DNA of 64,000 nucleotides. It comes from Acidobacteriota bacterium (GTDB lineage: Bacteria; Acidobacteriota; Blastocatellia; RBC074). The notes below the pieces were generated by a model. It was given only the letters and a program-made list of their open reading frames with translations, ran no database searches and had not been told where the DNA came from. How positions within the stretch are numbered: the first letter of the stretch is position 1; every line of letters begins with the position of its first letter. Location of the stretch: assembly GCA_016710075.1 (NCBI GenBank), contig JADJLO010000041.1, positions 310,001 through 374,000 of the forward strand, read 5' to 3'. This document shows, piece after piece, positions 8,400 through 19,127 of the stretch. A program made the translations under genes and the position numbers.

Positions 8400-8975
8400 A
8401 TGAAAGTCGTCAAAATCAATTTCTTTGTGTTAGCAGTTTTAACCAGCGCCATATGGTCAGGAACAGCATATGGTCAGATACAGTTTGATCGTCCCAAGAC
8501 TGAGCAGCCGCTTGAGAATCCATACACGATGAGCGTCAATCGCGAGCAGATACTGCAGACGGCGCGAGAGGTCTTGAAGTCCTGTTCGATGGCGTTGGAC
8601 GAAACGCTGAGCAAACCGAACGAAGGAAAGTTGATTACGAAACCGGTGAATTTCTCAAGAGGCGTGACAACGCGCAACGACCTGGAGTATCTGGCTACGA
8701 TGCCGGCCAGCGAGGTGAGGAACTGGCTTCAGGGTCGTTTCTTCATAGAGATTTCGGCGCTGCCTCTGGATCAGAAAAGATCGCAGCTGTTTGTGGCTGC
8801 TCATATCCAGGGGAAGACAGCGGATCCGGGTCAGGGCACGATCTGGATTGAGGGTCAGTCCAACGGCAGACTCGAAGATGAAATCATCAGGGGGTTGGCG
8901 GGCAAGATTCTGGGCATCGACCTCAATCTGAAAAAAAGGAGCGCTTCGCGCCGCATTTTGAATTGCGAGTATTAA
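8400..8975 (+). CDS. Secreted protein of unknown function
   Basis: A 191-residue product with a clear Sec signal (MKVVKINFFVLAVLTSAIW, cleavage near AYGQ). The mature part contains NREQILQTAREVLKS and later EDEIIRGLAGKILGIDL, so it starts and ends in amphipathic helices around a beta-rich centre. I do not recognise the family; the layout recalls small periplasmic domains of the BamC/NlpB type, but that is only a shape analogy. No clear ribosome-binding site precedes the ATG. It leads a same-strand run with 9065, the VWFA gene and tatA/tatC. Confidence 0.7.
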   Translation: MKVVKINFFVLAVLTSAIWSGTAYGQIQFDRPKTEQPLENPYTMSVNREQILQTAREVLKSCSMALDETLSKPNEGKLITKPVNFSRGVTTRNDLEYLATMPASEVRNWLQGRFFIEISALPLDQKRSQLFVAAHIQGKTADPGQGTIWIEGQSNGRLEDEIIRGLAGKILGIDLNLKKRSASRRILNCEY

Positions 8976-9036
8976 GAGCATTAAGAGTTTTAACCGACAA
9001 GCCGTATCCAGTCGAAAGGTAAGGTCGATGTGGGTG

Positions 9037-9059
9037 GAGGCAGGCGGGCAGGCAGGCAA
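9037..9059 (+). repeat. GGCA-type short repeat upstream of the gene at 9065
   Basis: A GGAGG at 9036-9040 is followed by repeats of GGCA/GGCG up to the start codon region. The tract sits where the ribosome-binding site of the following gene should be. Slippage in it would change the spacing of that site. Confidence 0.5.
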
Positions 9060-9064
9060 CAAGT

Positions 9065-9568
9065 ATGATCATCCGATTTCTGATCATCATCGGCGTCCTG
9101 ACAGGCATGGGGTCTATGGCCCTTGCCCAGAGCACAGGCACGGAGCATGCGCAGGATCAGAATGAGGCCATGATCGATACGATCAAGCGAATGCAGATCA
9201 AGCGCGAAGAGAACGAGCACCGGAAGCTGATAGAACGCGCGGCTGAGATAAAGGACAATGTTGAAGCCCTGTTGAGCGAGTCATCCGAATCAGGATTGCA
9301 ACACGCAACCAGAATTTACGATAAGCGGCTCAAGGACATCGAGAAATATTCGAGGCAGATTCGGTCTGAATCCGGTGGAGCGGGAGATGAAGAACTCGAG
9401 GAGAAACCCGGCTCGCTCGACGAGGCGCTCAAGAGATTGAAAACCGCCAGTGAAAAGTTGAATGAGAGTATCGCCAGGACCTCGCGCCGGGTTGTCTCGG
9501 TAGCCGTTATCAACGATGCCAATGAAGTGATCCAGCTCGTCAAAATAATCCGGGGCTATCTCAATTGA
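9065..9568 (+). CDS. Secreted coiled-coil protein of unknown function
   Basis: A 167-residue product starting MIIRFLIIIGVLTGMGSM with a signal peptide ending near ALAQ. The remainder is highly charged and helical (MQIKREENEHRKLIERAAEI; RLKTASEKLNESIARTSRR), predicted to form coiled coil. No catalytic motif is visible. It overlaps nothing and is followed after about 16 nt by the VWFA gene, so the two are probably translated from one mRNA. A periplasmic partner role is inferred from this pairing only. Confidence 0.7.
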   Translation: MIIRFLIIIGVLTGMGSMALAQSTGTEHAQDQNEAMIDTIKRMQIKREENEHRKLIERAAEIKDNVEALLSESSESGLQHATRIYDKRLKDIEKYSRQIRSESGGAGDEELEEKPGSLDEALKRLKTASEKLNESIARTSRRVVSVAVINDANEVIQLVKIIRGYLN

Positions 9569-9575
9569 TTCGGCA

Positions 9576-10550
9576 GTGGGGCAAATGCTTATGTTTCTCA
9601 TCATCCCCTTTCTGGTTATTTTGTGTCTCAACTCGACGACTCCGCAGATTCCCGTTCAAACACCTGTACAAAAACAGCAGGAGCCGCAGAAAAAGCCGGT
9701 GCCGCCGGGGCCTGATGACGAGATAATCTCGCTGGAAACGAATCTTGTTGTCCTCAACGTGACGGTGACCGATGCCCGAGAACGATACGTGAGCGGGCTC
9801 AAGGCGGAAGATTTCAATGTTTTTGAAGACAATGCCCGGCAGAAAATAGAGAGCTTTGGATTCGAGGAGACTCCGTTCGCCTCGGCAATCCTTCTCGATA
9901 CGAGCGCCAGCATGGAGAGAAAACTCTCGCTTGAAAGGGCGGCCTGCGCTAATTTCGTGGAGGGCATTCGCGAGGGAGATTGTTTTGCAATCTTCAGTTT
10001 CGGCAACGCGAAGGTCAGGAAATTACAGGACTTCACCGAGATACGGGACATACCCGACGCGGTATGGGATATGAGGGCTGACGGGAATACTCCGCTTTAT
10101 GATGCAATTGCTCAGGCATCTGAAGCGTTATCGGGAAGGCGTGAGCGACGGCGCGCCATACTGATCGTCTCAGACGGCGCCGACACTCAAAGCCGCGTCA
10201 GTCTCGATCAGGCACTGCGAAAGGCTCTGACCGCGCACGTCCTCGTTTACAGCGTGGACATGAGCGATGCCTCTGTTTATGGATCAGCCGGACGCGACAG
10301 CGGGGCCGATGTCCTCAAATCCATGGCGGTCAAAACCGGCGCCAGATTCTTTAAATCTCCAGGCGGATCACAGTTGCGCGAAGCGTTCTCGAGCACTGTT
10401 GAAGAGCTTCGACATCAGTACACGATAACCTACGAATCGACCAACGAACGGCTGGACGGAAAGTGGCGGGCCGTCAGCGTCAAAGTCAAAGACCTACTGC
10501 TCAATCTTCGAACTCGTCAGGGATATTACGCCAGGAAGAAAAAAGATTAA
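9576..10550 (+). CDS. Secreted VWFA-domain protein (acidobacterial type)
   Basis: The product has an N-terminal signal segment (MLMFLIIPFLVILCLNS), a proline/glutamine-rich linker, a small beta domain (LNVTVTDARERYVSGLKAED) typical of acidobacterial VWFA-related proteins, then a von Willebrand A domain. The MIDAS motif is DTSASM near residue 108, and IVSDGADTQSR carries the distal acidic position, so metal-dependent ligand binding is likely. Starts are possible at GTG 9576, ATG 9585 or ATG 9591; 9585 or 9591 gives the cleaner signal peptide. These proteins are exported and abundant in Acidobacteriota, but their partners are generally unknown. Confidence 0.88.
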   Translation: MGQMLMFLIIPFLVILCLNSTTPQIPVQTPVQKQQEPQKKPVPPGPDDEIISLETNLVVLNVTVTDARERYVSGLKAEDFNVFEDNARQKIESFGFEETPFASAILLDTSASMERKLSLERAACANFVEGIREGDCFAIFSFGNAKVRKLQDFTEIRDIPDAVWDMRADGNTPLYDAIAQASEALSGRRERRRAILIVSDGADTQSRVSLDQALRKALTAHVLVYSVDMSDASVYGSAGRDSGADVLKSMAVKTGARFFKSPGGSQLREAFSSTVEELRHQYTITYESTNERLDGKWRAVSVKVKDLLLNLRTRQGYYARKKKD

Positions 10551-10659
10551 TAAAATGCGGTGCTTGACTGGACCTGACAGGTCACTTATATTTTTTTCTC
10601 TCGAACAGTTTTAGACTGCTGGATCCCTTAAATCCTGCTTATCAAAGAAAGAGGTTCAT

Positions 10660-11043
10660 ATGGGGCTGGGAATGCCTGAAGTCGTACTCATTCTCGTGAT
10701 TGCATTGATAGTTTTTGGTCCGCGCAAATTACCGGAGCTCGGCAAGTCACTGGGGCAGGCCATGTCTCAATTCCGCAGGGCATCCGATGATTTCAAGCGC
10801 ACCTGGGAGCAGGAAGTCGAGGCCGAAACATACAAAAGCCCGGATACGACGAGCGCAGCAATCAGCAATTATTCATCATCGAACGAGAATTACCCGGGCG
10901 ACGGCTACCATCAAGAATCACATGCCGCCGTCGAGCCGGAAGCCGGCCAGTCGCCGAGTTCGACTGACGAAGCAATACCGGATGGAACCGAGCCGGTGCC
11001 GGCGGCTGCAACTCCGGCGGTCGAAAAACAGCGCTGGATCTGA
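10660..11043 (+). CDS. tatA: Twin-arginine translocase subunit TatA/TatB family
   Basis: A 127-residue protein with one N-terminal transmembrane helix (MPEVVLILVIALIVFGPR) and the hinge FGPRKLPELGKSLGQ. An amphipathic helix (MSQFRRASDDFKRTWEQEVE) and a disordered Ser/Pro/Ala-rich tail follow. It is a pore-forming or receptor partner of the Tat export pathway in the inner membrane. The FGPRKLPEL hinge and acidic amphipathic helix lean toward TatB, but only one TatA/B gene is present here, so it may serve both roles. A GAGG site precedes the ATG; tatC follows after 108 nt. Confidence 0.93.
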   Translation: MGLGMPEVVLILVIALIVFGPRKLPELGKSLGQAMSQFRRASDDFKRTWEQEVEAETYKSPDTTSAAISNYSSSNENYPGDGYHQESHAAVEPEAGQSPSSTDEAIPDGTEPVPAAATPAVEKQRWI

Positions 11044-11151
11044 TCGTCAACGATTTATCGTGTGGCCGTCGCGCCACATACATAGATTGGTTACCGCAGA
11101 GCAAATCGTTCAAAGCTCACGGTCAACCAATTTTTTTTGCCAGGGAAAATA

Positions 11152-12214
<1,063 letters not shown>

Positions 12215-12220
12215 AAAACT

Positions 12221-12257
12221 CAGGGCGCAACCGGAAATCGATCCCGATCGCGCCCTG
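12221..12257. terminator. Hairpin between convergent tatC and cytochrome c genes
   Basis: CAGGGCGC (12221-12228) pairs with GCGCCCTG (12250-12257) with a 21-nt loop that itself contains ATCGATCCCGAT. It sits 6 bases after the tatC stop. There is an A6 run on the left but no clean T run on the right, so termination is more convincing for the minus strand. Confidence 0.5.
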
Positions 12258-12301
12258 AATCTCACATCCTGTTATTCAATTTTTCAAACGATCGCCTGGA
12301 A

Positions 12302-12709
12302 TTATTTCTGCTGAATCGATTCGATGTACCTGGTTATCGCAAAGATATCCAGTTCCTTTTTTGTATTATCGTATTTCCTTCTAAAAATCATACCCCAGAC
12401 CGGCATATCTTTTTCACCATGCGCGGCGATAGTTACCTCACCAGCGATGTATTGATGAATCCTGAGGCTCGGGAATTTTCCGTTCTCAAAAGGTATCCGC
12501 GTCAGGTCCGGTGGAGCTTTCTTCAATGCCGGAACAACATATCCGCCCCCCTTGCCATCGACGCCATGACAGCTGGCGCAATATTGATTGTAGAGCGCTT
12601 TGCCTCTGTCATTAATTGCAAGTACCGTGTCATTCGACCTCATGAAAAAATACGCTCCCAATATCAAACCAGCCAGAATTATTACAATTGTAAATATTTT
12701 TCTAGTCAT
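12302..12709 (-). CDS. Membrane-anchored class I cytochrome c
   Basis: A 135-residue product starting at ATG 12709 behind AAGGAG. One N-terminal helix (IFTIVIILAGLILGAYFFM) serves as anchor or uncleaved signal. A haem-binding motif CASCH follows in ALYNQYCASCHGVDGKGGG, and later MPVWGMIF supplies a Met that can be the sixth haem ligand. The fold fits small mono-haem cytochromes c acting in periplasmic electron transfer. No oxidase or reductase gene is adjacent; the nearest respiratory genes are at 47848-48976. It is convergent with tatC. Confidence 0.9.
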   Translation of the reverse strand: MTRKIFTIVIILAGLILGAYFFMRSNDTVLAINDRGKALYNQYCASCHGVDGKGGGYVVPALKKAPPDLTRIPFENGKFPSLRIHQYIAGEVTIAAHGEKDMPVWGMIFRRKYDNTKKELDIFAITRYIESIQQK

Positions 12710-13151
12710 ACCCACTCCTTTCAGGATGGCTTATTTTGTCTGCCATTCAAATCCGAATTGAAAAATCCGGATTTGATTTGCTCTACTGTGATTAACGCAA
12801 ATTGCATACCTGAAAATTACAGGAGTTAGTGTCGGGAGACTTTTGTTACGGCATGTTTAAGCAAATATTGGAGAAATGGCCTTGAGTTGGTCTTGAAAAT
12901 GAATGCCGGTCAGGAAAAATCCTGATCTTCGTGAGTAAAAATTCGCTGTAGTTTTACCCATCATGAAAGCAATCCAGATCGGGCAAGATCGGGATATCTT
13001 GATTTAGTATTGCCTGAAACTGTTGGCGAATTCGGCGGCGCCAACAGTTTCAGTTACTCATGTTCAGGAAGTTCAAGCTTCGGCTGGAACTTCCTGAATT
13101 ATCAGGCTGAAGCGTGAACTCTGAACGATAAAACATTTCAATGGCCTGGCC
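12710..13151. other. Intergenic stretch with hairpins
   Basis: No gene is seen. The left part has an imperfect hairpin (CAAATCC near 12748 pairing with GGATTTG near 12770). The right part carries two long perfect hairpins (13014-13053 and 13063-13098) just beyond the end of the TPR gene. Confidence 0.6.
13014..13098. terminator. Two long tandem hairpins after the TPR gene
   Basis: A 15-bp perfect stem (CTGAAACTGTTGGCG at 13014-13028 with 13039-13053, 10-nt loop) is followed 9 nt later by a 12-bp perfect stem (TTCAGGAAGTTC at 13063-13074 with 13087-13098, 12-nt loop). Neither has a strong T run, so they may protect 3' ends or reduce read-through rather than act as classic terminators. Confidence 0.6.
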
Positions 13152-14441
13152 TTATTTTCTGATTCGGTCCTTTTCATTGAACGGCTTTTTGATGCCGCGT
13201 TCGGCCTGTTCTCTGGAGTCATAAACATTGGTGCGAGCAAGGACTGACTTGTATTGAGAGATGGCGAGGTCGCGGTTTCCTGCGAGGTCAGTAACCTGAG
13301 CTGCTCTGAGCAAGGCCATTGTTGCCAGATTGGCATCAGCGCTCTCGATCTTTGGGACAGCGAGAAAATGATCGGCTGCAGTCTTGAATTGATTATTGAG
13401 CGCCAGAGCTTCGGCATATTGAAACTGGATCAGGTCAAATACAGGTTTGGAGGTCGGGTCATTGAGCAGTGATTCGAATGTCCTGTAAGCTTCATCGGCC
13501 CTCTTGAGTTCAACCAGTGTTGATGCGGTTTCAAGCTTGAGCAGGTAGCTTGCCGGGTACTTCGAGTTCAGTGATTTCAGGATGGCGAGAGCGTCCTCGA
13601 ACCTACCCTCGTTCTGATATACGGCCATCAGAAGGACTCGGGCATCGTCTGAAGAGGCGCTGTTGCTCTCGATCAGCTTGACGAGACGCTCGATTCCTCG
13701 CTGTTTGTTTCCGCGGACGCCGGCAACGGCGGCGAGTGCCTTGTAGGCAAATGGAAGGCTTCCGACGATGTAATCGTAGAGTCCGATCGAGAGATAGGCG
13801 TCATTATAATCGGGTCTGAGCTTGACTACTTTTTCGTGGGCGTCCACGCTGCGGGAACCGTTGCGCATGGCGGCGAAAAACTTCCTCGCGGTAGAAGCCT
13901 CATAGCCCGCCATGACGCCGTAATATGCGCCGAGGAAATAGATGGCATCGGGATCATTCCTGTTTCGATTGGCAAGGGCGAGGGCCTTGGTTTTAGCCTG
14001 TGCCATGCGATCACGAAATGCACGGTCGAAGGCCGGGTCAACGGTGTCGCCTTCTGATTCTTCCTGGGCTTTTTCCGCGCCGGCATAGAAACTCGAGTCT
14101 TTTTTATAAAGCCCCGTCTGCAGCCTTCTGTTTTTATTGAGATATTCGAGCCAGAGCAGCGTAGCCAGATTGAGGTCTCCGACCGGATGAGAGGGAAGCT
14201 GCCTTCTGATCTCCTCGAATTTCGCACGGGCCGTGGCGTAATCGAGATTATAAACAGCCTCGGTGCCGGCGCGCCGCAGTTCGATAATCTCGGGACTCAA
14301 TGCGGCTGGAGTGATTGAAGCCTCGGCGGCCGGCCGTGGCTCGCTCTGGCCGGATGCGTTCACCGGCAATAACAGCGTCAGAGCAAGCACAGTGGCGGTA
14401 ATCGCCATGTACTCAAAAAAGGTGATCAACTTCGCCGTCAT
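13152..14441 (-). CDS. Secreted tetratricopeptide-repeat protein
   Basis: A 429-residue product with an N-terminal hydrophobic signal (YMAITATVLALTLLLPVNAS, cleavage near ASGQ). Helical repeats of TPR type run through the rest, for example DDARVLLMAVYQNEGRFEDA, FDLIQFQYAEALALNNQFKT and LRAAQVTDLAGNRDLAISQY. No enzymatic motif is visible. TPR repeats mediate protein-protein contacts, so a periplasmic scaffold role is inferred. It is followed by two strong hairpins and preceded, 29 nt away, by the lipid kinase gene on the same strand. Confidence 0.85.
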   Translation of the reverse strand: MTAKLITFFEYMAITATVLALTLLLPVNASGQSEPRPAAEASITPAALSPEIIELRRAGTEAVYNLDYATARAKFEEIRRQLPSHPVGDLNLATLLWLEYLNKNRRLQTGLYKKDSSFYAGAEKAQEESEGDTVDPAFDRAFRDRMAQAKTKALALANRNRNDPDAIYFLGAYYGVMAGYEASTARKFFAAMRNGSRSVDAHEKVVKLRPDYNDAYLSIGLYDYIVGSLPFAYKALAAVAGVRGNKQRGIERLVKLIESNSASSDDARVLLMAVYQNEGRFEDALAILKSLNSKYPASYLLKLETASTLVELKRADEAYRTFESLLNDPTSKPVFDLIQFQYAEALALNNQFKTAADHFLAVPKIESADANLATMALLRAAQVTDLAGNRDLAISQYKSVLARTNVYDSREQAERGIKKPFNEKDRIRK

Positions 14442-14470
14442 ATATTTTCTCCTATGCTCAAAAACCCGGA

Positions 14471-15445
<975 letters not shown>

Positions 15446-15589
15446 TGAGATTCCGCCTTGAATGCTTCGCAAGAGGTATGCCAGAGCCTTTTTTGATTGG
15501 AAATAATGGACTTGGACTGGACAAGGAGTGTCCGGTCAGGCGGAATTGGCTGACAGAAGCAGTATTTATCCTGCGGTTGCTTAAAGATT

Positions 15590-16630
15590 TCAGCTGACCT
15601 GGTTCCTGGGCGCGCGACCTGCAAGCGCATCGCAGGCGTTTTCAACCGCCAGCAACGCCATTGCAATTCGAGTCTCCCGGGTTGCGCTTCCGATATGCGG
15701 TAAAAGAACGGCGTTGTTCAATGTGAGGAGCTCAGGGGTTATCTGCGGCTCTTTTTCGTAGACATCCAGGCCGGCCCCGCCGATCTTGTGATTTTTAAGT
15801 GCGTCAACAAGCGCGGCTTCATCGACGATCTGTCCGCGTGAAGTGTTGATCAGATAGGCTGTGGGCTTCATCCTGTTGAAGGAGGCGGAATCGATCAGAT
15901 GCTGTGTGGTTGCGGCAAGCGGAACATGCAGAGTCACGATGTCCGCCCATTCCAGAAGCTGATCCAGTGTCACGCGCTTGGGTGAGAGGCCATCGATCCT
16001 TGCGCTCTGGTTTAAAGGGCCCGAACCTGCGCGCATCGCCGCCTGCCGCGACATGACCAGGCTGTTATGCTGCGGATCATCGCGAAATGCGATGTCGTCT
16101 CTGGTGCAATAAATAACCGACATGCCGAAGCCGACGGCGCGTCTTGCCACTGCACGACCGATTCTGCCGTAACCGATGATGCCCAGCGCCTTGCCGGTCA
16201 ACCCCATCCCGAGCATCATATTCAGATCCCATCCGTCGAATTTACCGGCTCTGACAAAGGCGTCGGCTTCGACTATCCTTCGCGACGCTGAGAGAATCAA
16301 TCCCCACGTGAGATCTGCCGTGGCATCGGTCAGGACATCGGGTGTGTTGGTTACCAGAATGCCTTTTTGCTGGGCCGATGCAATATCGACGTTGTTGTAA
16401 CCGACTCCGACATTGGCGATCACCCTCAATCCGGGGCCGGCCTCCATGACTTCACTGTCGATGTTATCCGTAATCAGCGAAATCAGCCCATCGACCTCAC
16501 GAACCCCTGAAAGGAGCGCTTGACGGCCCAAAATACCCTTGTCCGTTCCAACCTCAATTTCGCAGAACTCGGCCAATCGCTTCATCGCAGGCTCCGGAAG
16601 TAGCCGCGTAACAAATATTTTTGGTCGCAT
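15590..16630 (-). CDS. D-2-hydroxyacid dehydrogenase (glyoxylate/hydroxypyruvate reductase type)
   Basis: A 346-residue product from ATG 16630 behind GGAAAGGCG; a longer frame upstream lacks support. It starts RPKIFVTRLLPEPAMKRL. The Rossmann motif is LGIIGYGRIGRAVARRA, the catalytic Arg region is LINTSRGQIVDEAALVDAL, and the catalytic His is in LLPHIGSATRETR. The enzyme reduces glyoxylate, hydroxypyruvate or a related 2-oxoacid with NAD(P)H. About 35 extra residues (RDDPQHNSLVMSRQAAMRAG and on) are inserted after the nucleotide-binding beta-alpha-beta unit, making it longer than the usual 320. It is divergent from the MFS gene. Confidence 0.93.
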   Translation of the reverse strand: MRPKIFVTRLLPEPAMKRLAEFCEIEVGTDKGILGRQALLSGVREVDGLISLITDNIDSEVMEAGPGLRVIANVGVGYNNVDIASAQQKGILVTNTPDVLTDATADLTWGLILSASRRIVEADAFVRAGKFDGWDLNMMLGMGLTGKALGIIGYGRIGRAVARRAVGFGMSVIYCTRDDIAFRDDPQHNSLVMSRQAAMRAGSGPLNQSARIDGLSPKRVTLDQLLEWADIVTLHVPLAATTQHLIDSASFNRMKPTAYLINTSRGQIVDEAALVDALKNHKIGGAGLDVYEKEPQITPELLTLNNAVLLPHIGSATRETRIAMALLAVENACDALAGRAPRNQVS

Positions 16631-16782
16631 AAACGCCTTTCCAAACTGGAAATTTCGCTCGTCGATAAATTTTTCACTCAATTGATCAAATACTCTATTG
16701 CAGCTCCGGTTAAAATCCAAGACTGTCACGGAGACGCGTCCTTTATAGTTCAACCGCAGTGTCTGAGTTATGATTGGGTCGA

Positions 16783-17880
16783 ATGTCAAAAACCTTCATC
16801 TATTCAATAGCATTCATTGCCCTGGGCCTCACTTCGGCGGCGATGGGCCCCACCTTGCCGGCATTGGCAGTTAATACGAATGCGAACCTGAAAGAGATCA
16901 GTATACTTTTCGTCGCGCGTTCGTTCGGGACAATGATCGGATCATGGGCCATCGGCAGACTCTACGACCGATTTGCGGGTCATCCGATGCTGGCGTTGTC
17001 CTTGGTGGCCTCTGCTGTTGCACTTATGATCGTGCCCTCCGTCAACATGCTGATTCCGCTGGGCCTGGTTTTCGGATGGATCGGTATTGCCGGCGGATCG
17101 CTCAATGTCGGCGGCAACGCCCTGATAGTCGTCATCCACGGCGAAAAGGTCCGCCCGCACATGAGTACAATGCATTTCGCATTTGGCCTCGGCGGACTTA
17201 TGGCGCCGGTGCTGGTAGCTATCTTCAATAAAACCAGTCACAGTTTTGAGTACACCTACCGGACCCTTGCCGCCATCAGTATTTTTTCCGCGGTATTGCT
17301 CATGCTGTCGAAGAGCCCGGCTCGACAGCATCACGATCCTGATCGGAAGGATTCAAAAATCTCTCCCAGGGTTCTGGCGCTTCTGATAATCTTCTTCTTT
17401 ATGGAGGTCGGAGCGGAAGGATCTCTGATGGGCTGGATCTTCAGTTATGCGCTCGACCTGGGCGCCGGCAGTCAGACTGCGGCCATCATCAACTCGGCTT
17501 TCTGGGCGGCTTTTACCATCGGGAGACTGGCCACAATCGCGCTTGCAGTTCGGTTCGACGCGCTCTCACTGGTGGCCATCAATCTTGGCCTTTGGGTCGT
17601 GGTCATCATTCTTCTACTCATCCTGCCGGTAAGTCAGCCTGTCATTTGGATCGGCGCAATCAGCGCCGGACTGACAATGGCCCCGGTCTTTCCCAGTACC
17701 TTCGGATTCGCTCAACGGACTCTGAGACTGACGGGAAAAGTTACGGGACTGTTTCTTGTCGGATCTTCCGCCGGCGGAATGTTCTGGCCCTGGCTTGTAG
17801 GTAACAGTTTTCAAACCTCATGGACCGAACGTCCTGCCGCCATCGTATTGTTCTGTTTAACTCCGCTTCCTCTTTTATGA
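16783..17880 (+). CDS. MFS transporter, C-terminus possibly frameshifted
   Basis: A 365-residue, multi-helix protein beginning MSKTFIYSIAFIALGLTSAA with the MFS loop motif GRLYDRFAGHP after helix 2. A central loop (KSPARQHHDPDRKDSKISPR) is followed by a second six-helix half (VLALLIIFFFMEVGAEGSLM). The substrate is unknown; fucose/FHS-like permeases share the general layout. The last residues, FCLTPLPLL, are atypical. Reading one base differently near 17847 gives IVLFNSASSFMMLVPA, ending at 17897, a more normal helix end. A single-base error there is likely but unproven. Confidence 0.85.
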   Translation: MSKTFIYSIAFIALGLTSAAMGPTLPALAVNTNANLKEISILFVARSFGTMIGSWAIGRLYDRFAGHPMLALSLVASAVALMIVPSVNMLIPLGLVFGWIGIAGGSLNVGGNALIVVIHGEKVRPHMSTMHFAFGLGGLMAPVLVAIFNKTSHSFEYTYRTLAAISIFSAVLLMLSKSPARQHHDPDRKDSKISPRVLALLIIFFFMEVGAEGSLMGWIFSYALDLGAGSQTAAIINSAFWAAFTIGRLATIALAVRFDALSLVAINLGLWVVVIILLLILPVSQPVIWIGAISAGLTMAPVFPSTFGFAQRTLRLTGKVTGLFLVGSSAGGMFWPWLVGNSFQTSWTERPAAIVLFCLTPLPLL

Positions 17881-18267
17881 TGCTGGTCCCGGCCTGAAAA
17901 TTAAAGAAAATTCGGGGGGTCTTAACCCCGGGGGTTATGGCTGGACCCGGTGTGAAGTCGATCTCGATGGTGGTCAGGCTCCGGGCGAAGCCGGGCTTGT
18001 GGACAAAGTTTGCGCTCGATGACATCGGTCCGATTGCGTTTGTCTCGCTTAAGCCGTCCGCTAAATAGTCCTGATCCCCAATCTCTCTTGCGGAGAGTTG
18101 AAAGCCTGACTGGTCAGAACTGGCGAACCTTGGAGAAATACCTGATTTGAGTTCCAACTGGATCGCAATCAGAGTAGAATCAGTCAACAATTCAGCCGGG
18201 ATCTTCAATTTATCTTATGCCAATCGGATCCTGCTGAATCAAAATCGGTTTCAGGTTATTTTTCTAT
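17881..18267. other. Intergenic stretch, no supported gene
   Basis: Apart from a G-run/C-run hairpin near 17911-17928 (GGGGTCTTAACCCC) that could terminate the MFS transcript, nothing recognisable was seen. A 155-codon frame on the minus strand (17741-18208) overlaps the MFS gene and resembles no family I know. Confidence 0.5.
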
Positions 18268-19127
18268 ATGGATTATTTGATGTTAAGGACGTTCGATCAT
18301 TCGGGTTATTACGAGACCCGATTGATCCTGATGGTCATCAGTATTACTGTCGCCATCTACATGCTCTATAACAGGAAGGATCGGCGCTATCTGTTGATCT
18401 ATCTGAGCGGCATATTATTTACGACGATTGGAGAATTCCTGCTGCAAAAAACGGGCTGAGAGGCCCGGGATTCGGCATCTCGTTGTTTGGGACGACCATG
18501 CCGAAGGCTGTCGCCCCTGTTTTGATGGGCTTGATAGACGGCGGGTCATGGGCGCTTATCTCTTTCTGGTTTGCTGATCTTCGATCTTCGCAATCGGAGC
18601 AGAAGAAGTGGATTCCGTTCTATATCGTAAGTTTGCTGACACTCGTTCTTTCAACGGTTGCCGGTCAGGTTTCAAAAAACGATCCGGTCTCATCCTCCAG
18701 ACCCCTGTTTGAGACCCTTATCATCTCAGTCATCACGACTATTATTTTCGTCTCCTTCATCGTCGCCTGGCGAAAAGACGGGATCTCCCAGATGGCCAAC
18801 TACTATGCCGGCCTACTGTTTTTCTCGATGCTGAGCCTGCTGCCTTTGCACCTTCTTGGCGCCAGATACATCGGCATCGAGAACGGCTTGCAAATCGCCC
18901 ACGCAACTACGGCCTATCAGGTGGCATTGTCGGTTCTTTCCCTGATCTTCGATTCGGCAGGCGGCAGAGTCCACTTCTTCATCATTCCTTTCGCTTTAGG
19001 AATTGTCCGGCTCATGACTCCTGAGGATTACCGCATTACCGAGCGCTATTCAATGCAACACCTTCAGGCGCTTACTCAACGCGGCTGGAGAAAAAAATCA
19101 AAGCCTTTCAGATCGAAGCCTTTTTGA
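18268..19127 (+). pseudogene. Polytopic membrane protein of unknown function, frameshifted at an A6 tract
   Basis: The first frame (18268-18459) encodes two helices (RLILMVISITVAIYMLYN; LLIYLSGILFTTIGEFLL) and stops just after CAAAAAACGGGC. The second frame continues immediately as KNGLRGPGFGISLFGTTMPK and then about six more helices (VLMGLIDGGSWALISFWFAD onward). One extra A in the A6 run at 18446-18451 fuses them into 286 residues. This is either a sequence error or slippage at the run. No family was recognised. A strong terminator follows. No clear ribosome-binding site precedes ATG 18268; ATG 18280 is an alternative. Confidence 0.75.

Noticed and set aside
17741..18208. 155-codon minus-strand frame between the MFS and membrane protein genes
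   Set aside because: It overlaps the MFS gene antisense, has no ribosome-binding site that I can see and matches no family; kept as noise although a decayed gene cannot be excluded.
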